From the NCBI GenBank assembly GCA_026985785.1, contig JALSPT010000092.1, positions 1-13,075 of the forward strand: a stretch of DNA of 13,075 nt, written 5' to 3'. Of the stretch, positions 1 through 5,722 are shown piece by piece. This stretch comes from Anaerolineales bacterium (GTDB taxonomy: Bacteria > Chloroflexota > Anaerolineae > Anaerolineales > DRMV01). The notes beneath the pieces are model-generated. The model ran no database searches. It was not told the DNA's origin and saw only the letters and a program-made list of their open reading frames with translations. The translations under genes were made by a program, and so were the position numbers. Positions within the stretch are counted from its first letter, which is position 1, and the number at the start of each line of letters is the position of its first letter.

Positions 1-368
1 TGGAAGCCGTAGTCCACGGCGGCTTTGGCGGCTTTCTGGTGCCAGGCCTGCACGGCTGCTTCCAGGCTGGGCCAATCCTGGGGGATGAAATCCATCACGG
101 TGGTGGTGCCGCCGAAGGCCGCGGCTTTGGTGCCGGTGTAGTGGTCGTCGGAAGAGACGGTGTCGAACATGGGGAGGTCGTAATGCACATGGGGGTCGAT
201 GCCGCCCGGCAAGAGGAACTTGCCGCTCACATCGACCACCTCGGCGTCGGGCGCGACCAGGTCCTTTCCTATGGCGGCGATCTTCTCACCTGCTACCAGC
301 ACGTCGGCGGTGAACATCTCGGCGGCTGTGACGATAGTACCGCCGCGGAACAACAACTTTTTGGTCAT
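1..368 (-). CDS. hydA: Dihydropyrimidinase / D-hydantoinase, N-terminal part (cut by left window edge)
   Basis: Reading leftward from the ATG at 366-368, the frame stays open to the window edge (about 122 residues of an expected 450-480). It starts MTKKLLFRGGTIVTAAEM, the beta-sandwich start of cyclic amidohydrolases. The motif GGIDPHVHYDLP puts the first two metal-binding histidines at residues 60 and 62, where hydantoinases carry them. It is followed by SSDDHYTGTKAAAFGGTTTV (about 72-91) and MDF, typical of dihydropyrimidinase/hydantoinase rather than dihydroorotase. The family hydrolyses cyclic amides such as dihydrouracil or 5-substituted hydantoins in the cytoplasm. The start is fixed by an AGGAGG eight bases upstream. 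The carboxylated lysine and the remaining metal ligands lie outside the window, so activity and substrate cannot be judged. It is divergent from the methyltransferase-like gene and probably has an unrelated job. Confidence 0.9.
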   Translation of the reverse strand, partial: MTKKLLFRGGTIVTAAEMFTADVLVAGEKIAAIGKDLVAPDAEVVDVSGKFLLPGGIDPHVHYDLPMFDTVSSDDHYTGTKAAAFGGTTTVMDFIPQDWPSLEAAVQAWHQKAAKAAVDYGF

Positions 369-424
369 TGGGAACCTCCTTGGGCAAAGGAAAGGTAACG
401 GGAGCCCTTTCGCTGACGTCCCTT

Positions 425-430
425 ATTGTA
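425..430 (-). promoter_or_regulatory. Candidate -10 element for the hydantoinase gene
   Basis: On the minus strand these bases read TACAAT (5 of 6 to TATAAT), about 57 bases upstream of the hydantoinase ATG. No convincing -35 lies 16-18 bases further upstream; the nearest TTGACA-like match (ATGACC) is about 20 bases away. It is plausible only because the divergent region is so short that the promoter must lie here. Confidence 0.35.
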
Positions 431-438
431 CCCTCGAA

Positions 439-447
439 TGGTAAAAT
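439..447 (+). promoter_or_regulatory. Extended -10 promoter, probably giving a leaderless mRNA
   Basis: TGGTAAAAT is an extended -10 (TGn plus 5 of 6 of TATAAT). Its expected transcription start, 6-7 bases downstream, falls on or next to the A of the ATG at 455. There is no Shine-Dalgarno sequence before that ATG and no good -35, as is common for extended -10 promoters. The element sits 11 bases from the oppositely oriented TACAAT, so the two promoters would compete for polymerase. Confidence 0.45.
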
Positions 448-454
448 CACGGTC

Positions 455-1057
455 ATGCTTCTTCGCGTAGCGGCCATCTTTTTCAGCGTGGGTGTCTATG
501 GGGCGTTGCATTCCGCGGCGGCTTCCCAGGCGGTGAAGGGCTGGGTACGCTTGCGTTGGGGGGCGCGCGCCGCCCGCTGGTATCGGCTGGCCTACAATCT
601 GGTTTTTACTGCCTTGTTGCTGCCCTTGCTGGCCGTTCCTGCCGCGTTTCCCGACCGGCTGTTGTATGTCATCCATCCGCCGTGGCTGTATGTCACCACC
701 GGGTTGCAGTTGGGCGGTTTGGCGCTGGCCGCCGATGCCACTTTTCGCACCGATTTGTGGGCCTTTCTGGGGCTCAAGCCCGAACCGAAGGCCACGGCGG
801 AGGAGTTGGTGGTGCGCGGCGCCTATCGCTGGGTGCGTCATCCGATGTACACGGGTAGCCTGCTCATCCTCTGGGCGATGCCCGCGATGACGCTCAACTC
901 GGTGCTGTTTTACGCCGCGCTGACGCTTTACATCGTCGTCGGCGCGATGCTGGAGGAGCGCCGCTTGCTGACCGCTTACGGCGAGACTTACGCCCGCTAT
1001 CGCCACCGCGTTCCCATGCTCATCCCTCGCATCCCTATCTTTGGAGGCAAACCATGA
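455..1057 (+). CDS. Isoprenylcysteine carboxyl methyltransferase / NnrU-like membrane protein
   Basis: This 200-residue integral membrane protein has hydrophobic segments near 1-20, 48-65, 78-95, 131-145 and 147-165. The diagnostic part is C-terminal: RGAYRWVRHPMYTG (121-134) followed by an EERRLL...YGETYARYRHRVPMLIP block (168-191). That is the SAM-binding signature (RHPxY plus EE...Y..Y...P) of the ICMT/PEMT-like membrane methyltransferase superfamily. The N-terminal GALHS motif (16-20) recalls NnrU-type proteins. Family members methylate carboxyl, amino or isoprenoid-linked groups at the membrane; the substrate here is unknown. I chose the ATG at 455 because the frame upstream to 368 runs through the divergent promoter region. 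It lacks a Shine-Dalgarno sequence and may be leaderless. Its stop overlaps the next gene's start (ATGA), so the two are translationally coupled. Confidence 0.75.
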   Translation: MLLRVAAIFFSVGVYGALHSAAASQAVKGWVRLRWGARAARWYRLAYNLVFTALLLPLLAVPAAFPDRLLYVIHPPWLYVTTGLQLGGLALAADATFRTDLWAFLGLKPEPKATAEELVVRGAYRWVRHPMYTGSLLILWAMPAMTLNSVLFYAALTLYIVVGAMLEERRLLTAYGETYARYRHRVPMLIPRIPIFGGKP

Positions 1058-1461
1058 AAGCCAAAACCGTCGCCGTCATCCAAACGCTCTTTGCCTTCGG
1101 CATCGTGGTGTGGTGGGGGCTTTTCTTTGCCCTCTTCCAGCACGACCCGGCCAACACGTCCGCCTATCTGGCTTTCGAGCGCGCTTTTCCACTGCCCGAT
1201 TTGGTGTGGCTTACCCCCTTGCTGGTGCAAGCCGCGCGCGCCAACCTGCGCCGTAGTCCTTACGCTCTCCTTTGGACGGCGGCAGCAGGCGGCGCGCTGG
1301 TCTTTTTGGGATTGTTGGATGCCAGTTTCAACCTTCAGCAAGGCATCTACACCCGTTCATTGGGAAACGGCTTGCTCAACGGCTTTATCAACGTGGCCTG
1401 CATTGGCTTCGGATTGGCGAGCATTTCATGGAGCAAGCGCCAGGTGATTTCGCAAACGTAA
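1054..1461 (+). CDS. Hypothetical four-helix membrane protein
   Basis: This 135-residue protein is not recognised. It has four likely membrane helices near 7-28, 47-63, 71-90 and 104-126, with short, mildly basic connections (RANLRRS 62-68) and a basic C-terminus (SWSKRQ). There is no signal peptide cleavage site, cysteine pair or catalytic motif. The ATG overlaps the stop of the methyltransferase-like gene by four bases and has a GGAGG seven bases upstream, so the pair forms a tight two-gene operon. A helper or partner of the methyltransferase is the simplest idea, but nothing in the sequence proves it. No clear terminator follows; the next hairpin (1531-1564) lies beyond the T-box promoter. 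Confidence 0.75.
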   Translation: MKAKTVAVIQTLFAFGIVVWWGLFFALFQHDPANTSAYLAFERAFPLPDLVWLTPLLVQAARANLRRSPYALLWTAAAGGALVFLGLLDASFNLQQGIYTRSLGNGLLNGFINVACIGFGLASISWSKRQVISQT

Positions 1462-1491
1462 AAAAAGCATAAACACCCCTGGGAAGAATCA

Positions 1492-1520
1492 TGGACGCCT
1501 GCGGCATTCACCTGTAGAAT
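1492..1520 (+). promoter_or_regulatory. Sigma-A-type promoter of the T-box / oxidoreductase operon
   Basis: TGGACG (1492-1497, 4 of 6 to TTGACA), a 17-base spacer and TAGAAT (1515-1520, 5 of 6 to TATAAT) form a standard housekeeping promoter. The predicted start is near 1527, just before the 5' hairpin and about 55 bases before the T-box Stem I region. Confidence 0.6.
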
Positions 1521-1530
1521 TGCGCCCAAT

Positions 1531-1564
1531 CAAAGCCCGGCACGCAGCGGAAGGCCGGGTTTTG
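1531..1564 (+). other. 5' hairpin of the T-box leader (terminator-like)
   Basis: CAAAGCCCGGC (1531-1541) pairs with GCCGGGTTTTG (1554-1564) over 11 base pairs with one G-U, enclosing a 12-base loop. The GC stem followed by TTTT looks like an intrinsic terminator. However, it starts only a few bases after the predicted transcription start, so it may instead cap and stabilise the leader RNA. Alternatively it terminates read-through from the upstream membrane-protein genes. Confidence 0.5.
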
Positions 1565-1582
1565 CCGTACCTCAAAAAGAAC

Positions 1583-1886
1583 AGCGAAGCACGGCTATGG
1601 CAGGAGTAGTAGGCCATCGGTCAGCGAGTCGGGGAGGGTGGAAGCCCGGCAGCGGCGCCCGCCGAGCGCCAACCAAGGCCAAACTCGCCTGCCTTTCCCT
1701 TCGGGGAATGCTCCGCCGGTGAAACCGTTGGGGAGTAATCGGCGGCGGGTGTGGCGCCCGTTAGCGCGCGCAAGCGGTCGGCTGCTGCTCGTGGCAGGCG
1801 TGCTCCCCTGGCGCGCGGCAAGTCGACAACCTGGGTGGTACCGCGGAGGTTGCGCCTTCGTCCCAATCGGACGAAGGCGTTTTTTG
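1583..1886 (+). promoter_or_regulatory. T-box riboswitch, probably leucine-specific
   Basis: The T-box core GGGTGGTACCGCG (1833-1845) is unmistakable. It lies in an antiterminator closed by CAACC (1827-1831) and GGTTG (1848-1852). The bulge UGGU (1836-1839) would pair with tRNA ending ACCA, so the discriminator base is A. In Stem I, a lower helix GGCAGG/CCTGCC (1599-1604 with 1688-1693) and an upper helix GGCC/GGCC (1612-1615 with 1677-1680) enclose a specifier loop. Its 5' side is AGTAGTA (the conserved AGTA) and its 3' side is AAACTCG. The codon in the specifier position is CTC (1684-1686), Leu, followed by a purine as usual. The distal part has an AGCGA bulge (1623-1627) and a GTCGGG/CCCGGC stem (1628-1633 with 1645-1650). 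Stem II (1695-1708) is a UUCG-capped hairpin. The GCCCGTTA near 1756-1763 fits the Stem IIA/B region. Confidence is very high for a T-box and moderate for leucine. Confidence 0.95.
1853..1885 (+). terminator. T-box-controlled intrinsic terminator
   Basis: CGCCTTCGTCC (1853-1863) pairs perfectly over 11 base pairs with GGACGAAGGCG (1869-1879) around a 5-base loop, followed by six T (1880-1885). It lies directly 3' of the antiterminator and ends 36 bases before the ferredoxin start. Transcription should stop here when the cognate tRNA is charged. Confidence 0.95.
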
Positions 1887-1921
1887 TTACCTCACTCTTT
1901 CTACACACCACGGAGGTGCTT

Positions 1922-2164
1922 ATGGCTGCTAAGGGATGGGTCGAGATCGATGAAACATTGTGCAAGGGGTGCGAATTGTGCGTGAACTATTGCCCGGTGG
2001 GCGTTCTTGCGATGGATACCGAACGCCTGACGCCGCAGGGCTATCACCCCGCTGCGCTGGTGGAGGATGCTTGCACCGGATGCAACATTTGCGCCGTGGT
2101 GTGCCCCGAAGCCGCGATTACCGTGTATCGCGCCGTCAAGCCTCGCGTGCGCGCTACGGCGTGA
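1922..2164 (+). CDS. Ferredoxin (delta) subunit of 2-oxoacid:ferredoxin oxidoreductase
   Basis: This 80-residue protein has two 4Fe-4S binding motifs: CKGCELCVNYCP (Cys 14, 17, 20, 24) and CTGCNICAVVCP (Cys 51, 54, 57, 61). All eight ligands are intact. It is the standalone delta subunit (PorD/KorD, or VorC in methanogen naming). It passes electrons between the TPP/4Fe-4S core and external ferredoxin in the cytoplasm. The ATG at 1922 has a GGAGGT five bases upstream; the longer in-frame reading to 1751 runs through the T-box and is not credible. It is the first gene after the T-box terminator, so it is directly exposed to riboswitch control. The alpha gene follows after 32 bases. Confidence 0.92.
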   Translation: MAAKGWVEIDETLCKGCELCVNYCPVGVLAMDTERLTPQGYHPAALVEDACTGCNICAVVCPEAAITVYRAVKPRVRATA

Positions 2165-2196
2165 CGCTCCACCCCCAACCCAGATTGGAGGTTGTT

Positions 2197-3306
2197 ATGC
2201 CCCGAGAATTGATGAAAGGAAACGTGGCTATGGCCGAAGCCGCCATCCGCGCCGGCTTAGAGGCCTACTTCGGCTATCCGATTACCCCCCAAAGTGAATT
2301 GCTGGAGCACATGGCCAAGCGGATGCCCGAGGAGGGGCGGGCTTTCCTGCAGGCCGAGAGCGAAGTCGCGGCCATCAACATGGTTTACGGCGCGGCCTGC
2401 ACCGGTGCGCGGGTGATGACGTCCACCTCGGGCCCCGGCATCAGCCTGATGGCCGAAGGGATTTCCTACATTGCGGGCACCGAGGTGCCTGCCGTCATCG
2501 TCGATGTGATGCGCGGCGGCCCCGGCCTGGGCAACATTGCCCCTTCGCAGGGCGATTACCGCCAAGTGATCCACGGTGCAGGTCACGGCGATTTCTTCCC
2601 CATCGTGCTGGCGCCAGCGTCGGTGCAGGAAGCCGTCGACCTGATCGGCGAGGCGTTCGACATTGCCGAGAAATACCGCACCGTGGTGTTCGTGGTGGCC
2701 GACGGCAGCATTGGGCAGATGATGGAGCCGGTAGAATTGCCTGAACCACGCCCCCTTCGCCGCGAGCGCCCCGATTGGGCTGTGAGCGGCGCGGCAGGCC
2801 GCCCTCACCGCACGCTAACCTCGCTCTACCTCAAGCCGGAGGTGGAAGAACGGATCAACTTGCGCATTCTCAAGCGTTGGCAGGAGGCCGAAGCCAACGA
2901 GGTGCGCTATCGCGAATACTACTTGGACGACGCCGAGTTTGTGGTGCTCGGCTTTGGCACGGCTGGTCGGGTGGCGCTTTCGGCGGTGCGCGCTGCCCGG
3001 GAGGAAGGCATCCGGGTGGGCTTGTTCCGCCCGGTGAGCCTGCGCCCCTTCCCCTATCAGGCTATCCGCGATCTGGCGCAGCGCGCCAAGGCTTTTCTGG
3101 TCGTAGAAATGAACGGCGGCCAAATGTTAGAAGACGTCCAGGCCGCGGCGCAAGGCCAGGTGCCCATGCGTTTCTATGGCCGCATGGGCGGCATGGTGCC
3201 CTTCCCCGACGAGGTGTTGGAGGAAATCCGCACCTTGGCCGCCGACCCGCCCACCCCAACCGAAAACCCGCGCGCCCGCTGGCTGGCGCACATGATGCCT
3301 GCATGA
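2197..3306 (+). CDS. vorB: 2-oxoacid:ferredoxin oxidoreductase alpha subunit, VorB type
   Basis: This 369-residue alpha subunit carries the pyrimidine-binding domain of a TPP-dependent 2-oxoacid:ferredoxin oxidoreductase. Its start MKGNVAMAEAAIRAG (6-20), GYPITPQSE (26-34), LQAESEVAAINMVYGAA (51-67), TSTSGPGISLM (75-85) and VMRGGPGLGN (104-113) match the VorB family (3-methyl-2-oxobutanoate:ferredoxin oxidoreductase) closely. The related KorA type is the main alternative. The C-terminal third (from about 245) is the transketolase C-like domain. The complex interconverts 2-oxoacid + CoA with acyl-CoA + CO2 + reduced ferredoxin. The ATG at 2197 has a GGAGG five bases upstream. A longer in-frame reading from 1960 overlaps the ferredoxin gene and is a shadow. 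Residues alone do not settle the substrate; branched-chain 2-oxoacids are favoured by family resemblance and the leucine-like T-box. Confidence 0.9.
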   Translation: MPRELMKGNVAMAEAAIRAGLEAYFGYPITPQSELLEHMAKRMPEEGRAFLQAESEVAAINMVYGAACTGARVMTSTSGPGISLMAEGISYIAGTEVPAVIVDVMRGGPGLGNIAPSQGDYRQVIHGAGHGDFFPIVLAPASVQEAVDLIGEAFDIAEKYRTVVFVVADGSIGQMMEPVELPEPRPLRRERPDWAVSGAAGRPHRTLTSLYLKPEVEERINLRILKRWQEAEANEVRYREYYLDDAEFVVLGFGTAGRVALSAVRAAREEGIRVGLFRPVSLRPFPYQAIRDLAQRAKAFLVVEMNGGQMLEDVQAAAQGQVPMRFYGRMGGMVPFPDEVLEEIRTLAADPPTPTENPRARWLAHMMPA

Positions 3307-3316
3307 GGAGGCTGTT

Positions 3317-4111
3317 ATGACCGTTGCAGCGCCCCCCAAAACGAAGCACAACCTGAAACTGATCTATCAGAAGCCCGAATCGCTCACCGACAGCCCGACC
3401 CACTACTGCCCCGGCTGCACTCACGGCGTGGCCCATCGGCTGGTTGCCGAGGTGCTGGACGAGATGGGGCTGCGGGAAAAGGCTATTGGCATTGCGCCTG
3501 TAGGTTGCGCCGTGTTGGCTTATGAGTATTTCAACATCGATGGCGTGGAAGCCGCCCACGGACGCGCGCCCGCGATGGCCACCGGCATCAAGCGCGTGCT
3601 GCCCGACCGGGTGGTGTTCACCTATCAAGGCGACGGCGACCTGGCCTCCATTGGGATGGCCGAAATCCTACACGCCGCCGGGCGCGGGGAGCGGATTACC
3701 GTCATTTTCATCAACAACGCCATCTACGGCATGACGGGCGGCCAAATGGCGCCCACCACCCTGCCCGAGCAGGTGACGACTTCTTCGCCGCGCGGGCGCG
3801 ATGTGGCTACCCAGGGGTTCCCCATCCGCATGTCGGAAATTTTGGCGCAGATGGATGGCGCGGCCTACGTCGTGCGACGCAGCCTGCACGACCCCAACAA
3901 CATCCGCAAAGCCAAGAAGGCCATTCGGCTGGCTTTCGAGGCCCAGGTGCGCGGGCTGGGCTTTGCCATGGTGGAACTGCTCTCCACCTGCCCCACCAAC
4001 TGGGGTATGACGCCCATCGAGGCCATGAACTGGGTGCGCGACCACATGGTACCCGCTTTCCCTCTGGGCGATTACAAAGTCGCGCCTGAACTCCAGAAAC
4101 TGCGGGTATAA
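3317..4111 (+). CDS. 2-oxoacid:ferredoxin oxidoreductase beta subunit (TPP-binding)
   Basis: This 264-residue beta subunit has the Mg-TPP motif GDGDLASIG (105-113) with NNAIYGMTGGQ (133-143). It also has four cysteines for the proximal 4Fe-4S cluster: CPGC (31, 34), VGC (64) and STCPT (225). All match the POR/KOR/VOR beta family at normal length. It forms the catalytic core with alpha, where TPP attacks the 2-oxoacid, or acyl-CoA in the reductive direction. An AGGAGG six bases before the ATG and a 10-base gap from the alpha stop show a single polycistronic message. Confidence 0.92.
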   Translation: MTVAAPPKTKHNLKLIYQKPESLTDSPTHYCPGCTHGVAHRLVAEVLDEMGLREKAIGIAPVGCAVLAYEYFNIDGVEAAHGRAPAMATGIKRVLPDRVVFTYQGDGDLASIGMAEILHAAGRGERITVIFINNAIYGMTGGQMAPTTLPEQVTTSSPRGRDVATQGFPIRMSEILAQMDGAAYVVRRSLHDPNNIRKAKKAIRLAFEAQVRGLGFAMVELLSTCPTNWGMTPIEAMNWVRDHMVPAFPLGDYKVAPELQKLRV

Positions 4112-4126
4112 AAAAGGAGGAACCCC

Positions 4127-4672
4127 ATGCAGACCGAAATCTTGATCGCCGGCTTTGGCGGGCAGGGCGTGTTGTTTGCTGGTCAGGTGCTGGCTTACGC
4201 GGCGATGGATGCTGGATACGAAGTAACCTGGTTCCCTTCCTATGGCCCCGAAATGCGCGGCGGCACGGCCAACTGCACGGTAATCATCGCCGACGAGGAG
4301 ATCGGCTCGCCGCTGGTGGCGCATCCCAAAGTGCTCATGGCGCTCAATGCGCCCTCGCTGGACCGCTTCGAGCCGCAGGTGCAGCCCGAGGGGTTGATCG
4401 TGGCCAACGCGTCGCTGCTCAGCCGTCCCGTCGAGCGGCAGGACGTCACCGCCATCACCCTGAAGGCCAACCATATTGCCGAAGAACTCGGCGATCGCCG
4501 CATGGCCAATATGGTGATGCTCGGTGCGCTGAGCACGCATCTCCCCGTGCTGACGCTGGAGCAAATCAAAGCGGCGTTGCGGGACCACCTGCCGAAACGG
4601 AAGCACCACCTGCTGGAGGCCAATTATCGCGCCCTGGATACCGGGGCGGCGAGGGCTCGTATCGTGGCCTGA
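4127..4672 (+). CDS. 2-oxoacid:ferredoxin oxidoreductase gamma subunit
   Basis: This 181-residue gamma subunit has the conserved N-terminal GFGGQGV (9-15) and SYGPEMRGGTANC (38-50) of the domain that contributes to CoA binding in this superfamily. Its length is normal for separate gamma subunits. The order ferredoxin-alpha-beta-gamma, and the separate rather than fused gamma, is the four-gene arrangement seen in KOR/VOR operons. AGGAGG lies six bases upstream of the ATG, and the gap after the beta stop is 15 bases. It is the last gene before a strong terminator, so the T-box unit encodes this enzyme alone. Confidence 0.9.
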   Translation: MQTEILIAGFGGQGVLFAGQVLAYAAMDAGYEVTWFPSYGPEMRGGTANCTVIIADEEIGSPLVAHPKVLMALNAPSLDRFEPQVQPEGLIVANASLLSRPVERQDVTAITLKANHIAEELGDRRMANMVMLGALSTHLPVLTLEQIKAALRDHLPKRKHHLLEANYRALDTGAARARIVA

Positions 4673-4680
4673 GATGCAAG

Positions 4681-4716
4681 CCGCCCCCGTCGTGCCTCGC
4701 CGATGGGGGCGGTTTT
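4681..4716 (+). terminator. Intrinsic terminator of the oxidoreductase operon
   Basis: CCGCCCCCGTC (4681-4691) pairs with GATGGGGGCGG (4702-4712) over 11 base pairs with one G-U, around a 10-base loop, followed by TTTTCTCT. It starts nine bases after the gamma stop. Confidence 0.88.
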
Positions 4717-4733
4717 CTCTCCTCTAACCTCTA

Positions 4734-4762
4734 TTGACTTCTTTTCCAACCTGTGCCATACT
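4734..4762 (+). promoter_or_regulatory. Promoter of the importer / CoA-ligase operon
   Basis: TTGACT (4734-4739, 5 of 6), a 17-base spacer and CATACT (4757-4762, 4 of 6) form a good sigma-A promoter between the terminator and livG. The predicted start near 4769 leaves a leader of about 90 bases. A 10-base palindrome AAAGCGCTTT (4814-4823) in that leader is the only operator-like sequence I see. No T-box core is present here. Confidence 0.65.
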
Positions 4763-4858
4763 GGCTTCGTCTTTCATCTTTGATTAATGTTCCTGCCCCC
4801 TCTCAGGTGGAGCAAAGCGCTTTTCTGCCCCTGAATACTTCTCAAGCCAGGAGTTGCC

Positions 4859-5722
4859 ATGCTGCGAGGTTTCCGTCATACGCTCAACAGCAGCCGCCTG
4901 AATCCCGGTGAAACCCAGTTGCGCGTCCAGAACGTGCATTTGAGTTTTGGCGGGGTGGCCGCCCTCACCGGAATCAGTCTGGACGTCCGCCAAAGCGAAA
5001 TTCTGGCCATCATCGGCCCCAATGGCGCGGGCAAAACCAGCCTGCTCAATTGCATCAGCGGGCTCTATAAACCCCAACAGGGCAGCATTACTTTTTACGA
5101 TGGCGAAAAGGAATACGACCTCATCAAGCGCCGTCCCCATCAAATTGCCCGCCTGGGCATCGCCCGGTCGTTCCAAAACATCGAACTCTTCCGCCACATG
5201 ACCGTGCTCGACAACCTGTTGGCAGGCTGCCACATCCACATGAAGAGCAATCTCTTTCAAAGCCTGCTCTATTGGGGCCCTGCCCAGCGCGAGCAGATTG
5301 CCTTTCGTGAATTCGTAGAAGACATCATCGACCTGCTGGAAATCGAGTCCATCCGTAACAAAAAGGTAGGCACGTTGGCCTATGGCCTGCAAAAACGGGT
5401 GGAATTGGGGCGCGCGCTGGCGATGAAACCGGCCATCTTGTTGTTGGACGAGCCCATGGCCGGGATGAATTCGGAAGAAAAAGAGGATATGGCGCGTTTC
5501 ATCTTGGACATCAACGAGGAACACGGCATCACCATCATCCTCATCGAGCACGACATGGGCGTGGTGATGGACATCAGCGACCGAGTAGCGGTGCTCAACT
5601 TCGGCCAGAAAATTGCCGAAGGCACGCCGGATGAGGTGCGAGCGAACCCGTTGGTCGTCCAGGCTTACCTGGGCGAAGACCACGCCCTCTTTACCGTCGG
5701 CGCAGGAGGCTCTCATGCTTGA
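4859..5722 (+). CDS. livG: HAAT-family ABC importer ATPase, LivG
   Basis: This 287-residue cytoplasmic ATPase of a branched-chain/hydrophobic amino-acid-type importer has Walker A GPNGAGKTS (53-61), signature region LAYGLQKRVELGRAL (173-187), Walker B ILLLDEP (193-199) and H-loop His 231 in LIEHDM. The LAYG form of the signature is normal for LivG. A 20-residue N-terminal extension precedes the usual start (LRVQNVHLSF), but AGGAG five bases before the ATG at 4859 supports it. The 3' end overlaps the next gene by eight bases, so the ATPase and the acyl-CoA synthetase are translationally coupled. Substrate cannot be inferred from the ATPase. Confidence 0.92.
   Translation: MLRGFRHTLNSSRLNPGETQLRVQNVHLSFGGVAALTGISLDVRQSEILAIIGPNGAGKTSLLNCISGLYKPQQGSITFYDGEKEYDLIKRRPHQIARLGIARSFQNIELFRHMTVLDNLLAGCHIHMKSNLFQSLLYWGPAQREQIAFREFVEDIIDLLEIESIRNKKVGTLAYGLQKRVELGRALAMKPAILLLDEPMAGMNSEEKEDMARFILDINEEHGITIILIEHDMGVVMDISDRVAVLNFGQKIAEGTPDEVRANPLVVQAYLGEDHALFTVGAGGSHA

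Noticed and set aside
1681..1687. Other specifier readings (AAC Asn, ACT Thr, TCG Ser)
   Set aside because: They break the usual register of three bases before the codon and a purine after it. Asn and Ser tRNAs also usually carry discriminator G, which does not match the UGGU bulge. Thr is least well excluded.
1638..1985. Plus-strand open frame of 115 codons inside the leader
   Set aside because: It covers the T-box stems and terminator and runs into the ferredoxin gene out of frame; the RNA structure explains the sequence.
1960..2196. N-terminal extension of the alpha subunit
   Set aside because: It would overlap the ferredoxin gene almost entirely. The ATG at 2197 has a good ribosome binding site and matches the VorB family start.
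4814..4823. Palindrome AAAGCGCTTT in the livG leader as a repressor operator
   Set aside because: Only 10 bases and a single copy, downstream of the predicted transcription start; a palindrome this short is expected by chance in a window this size.
4784..5716. Minus-strand open frame of 310 codons opposite livG
   Set aside because: Fully antisense to livG with its Walker motifs; no independent coding evidence.
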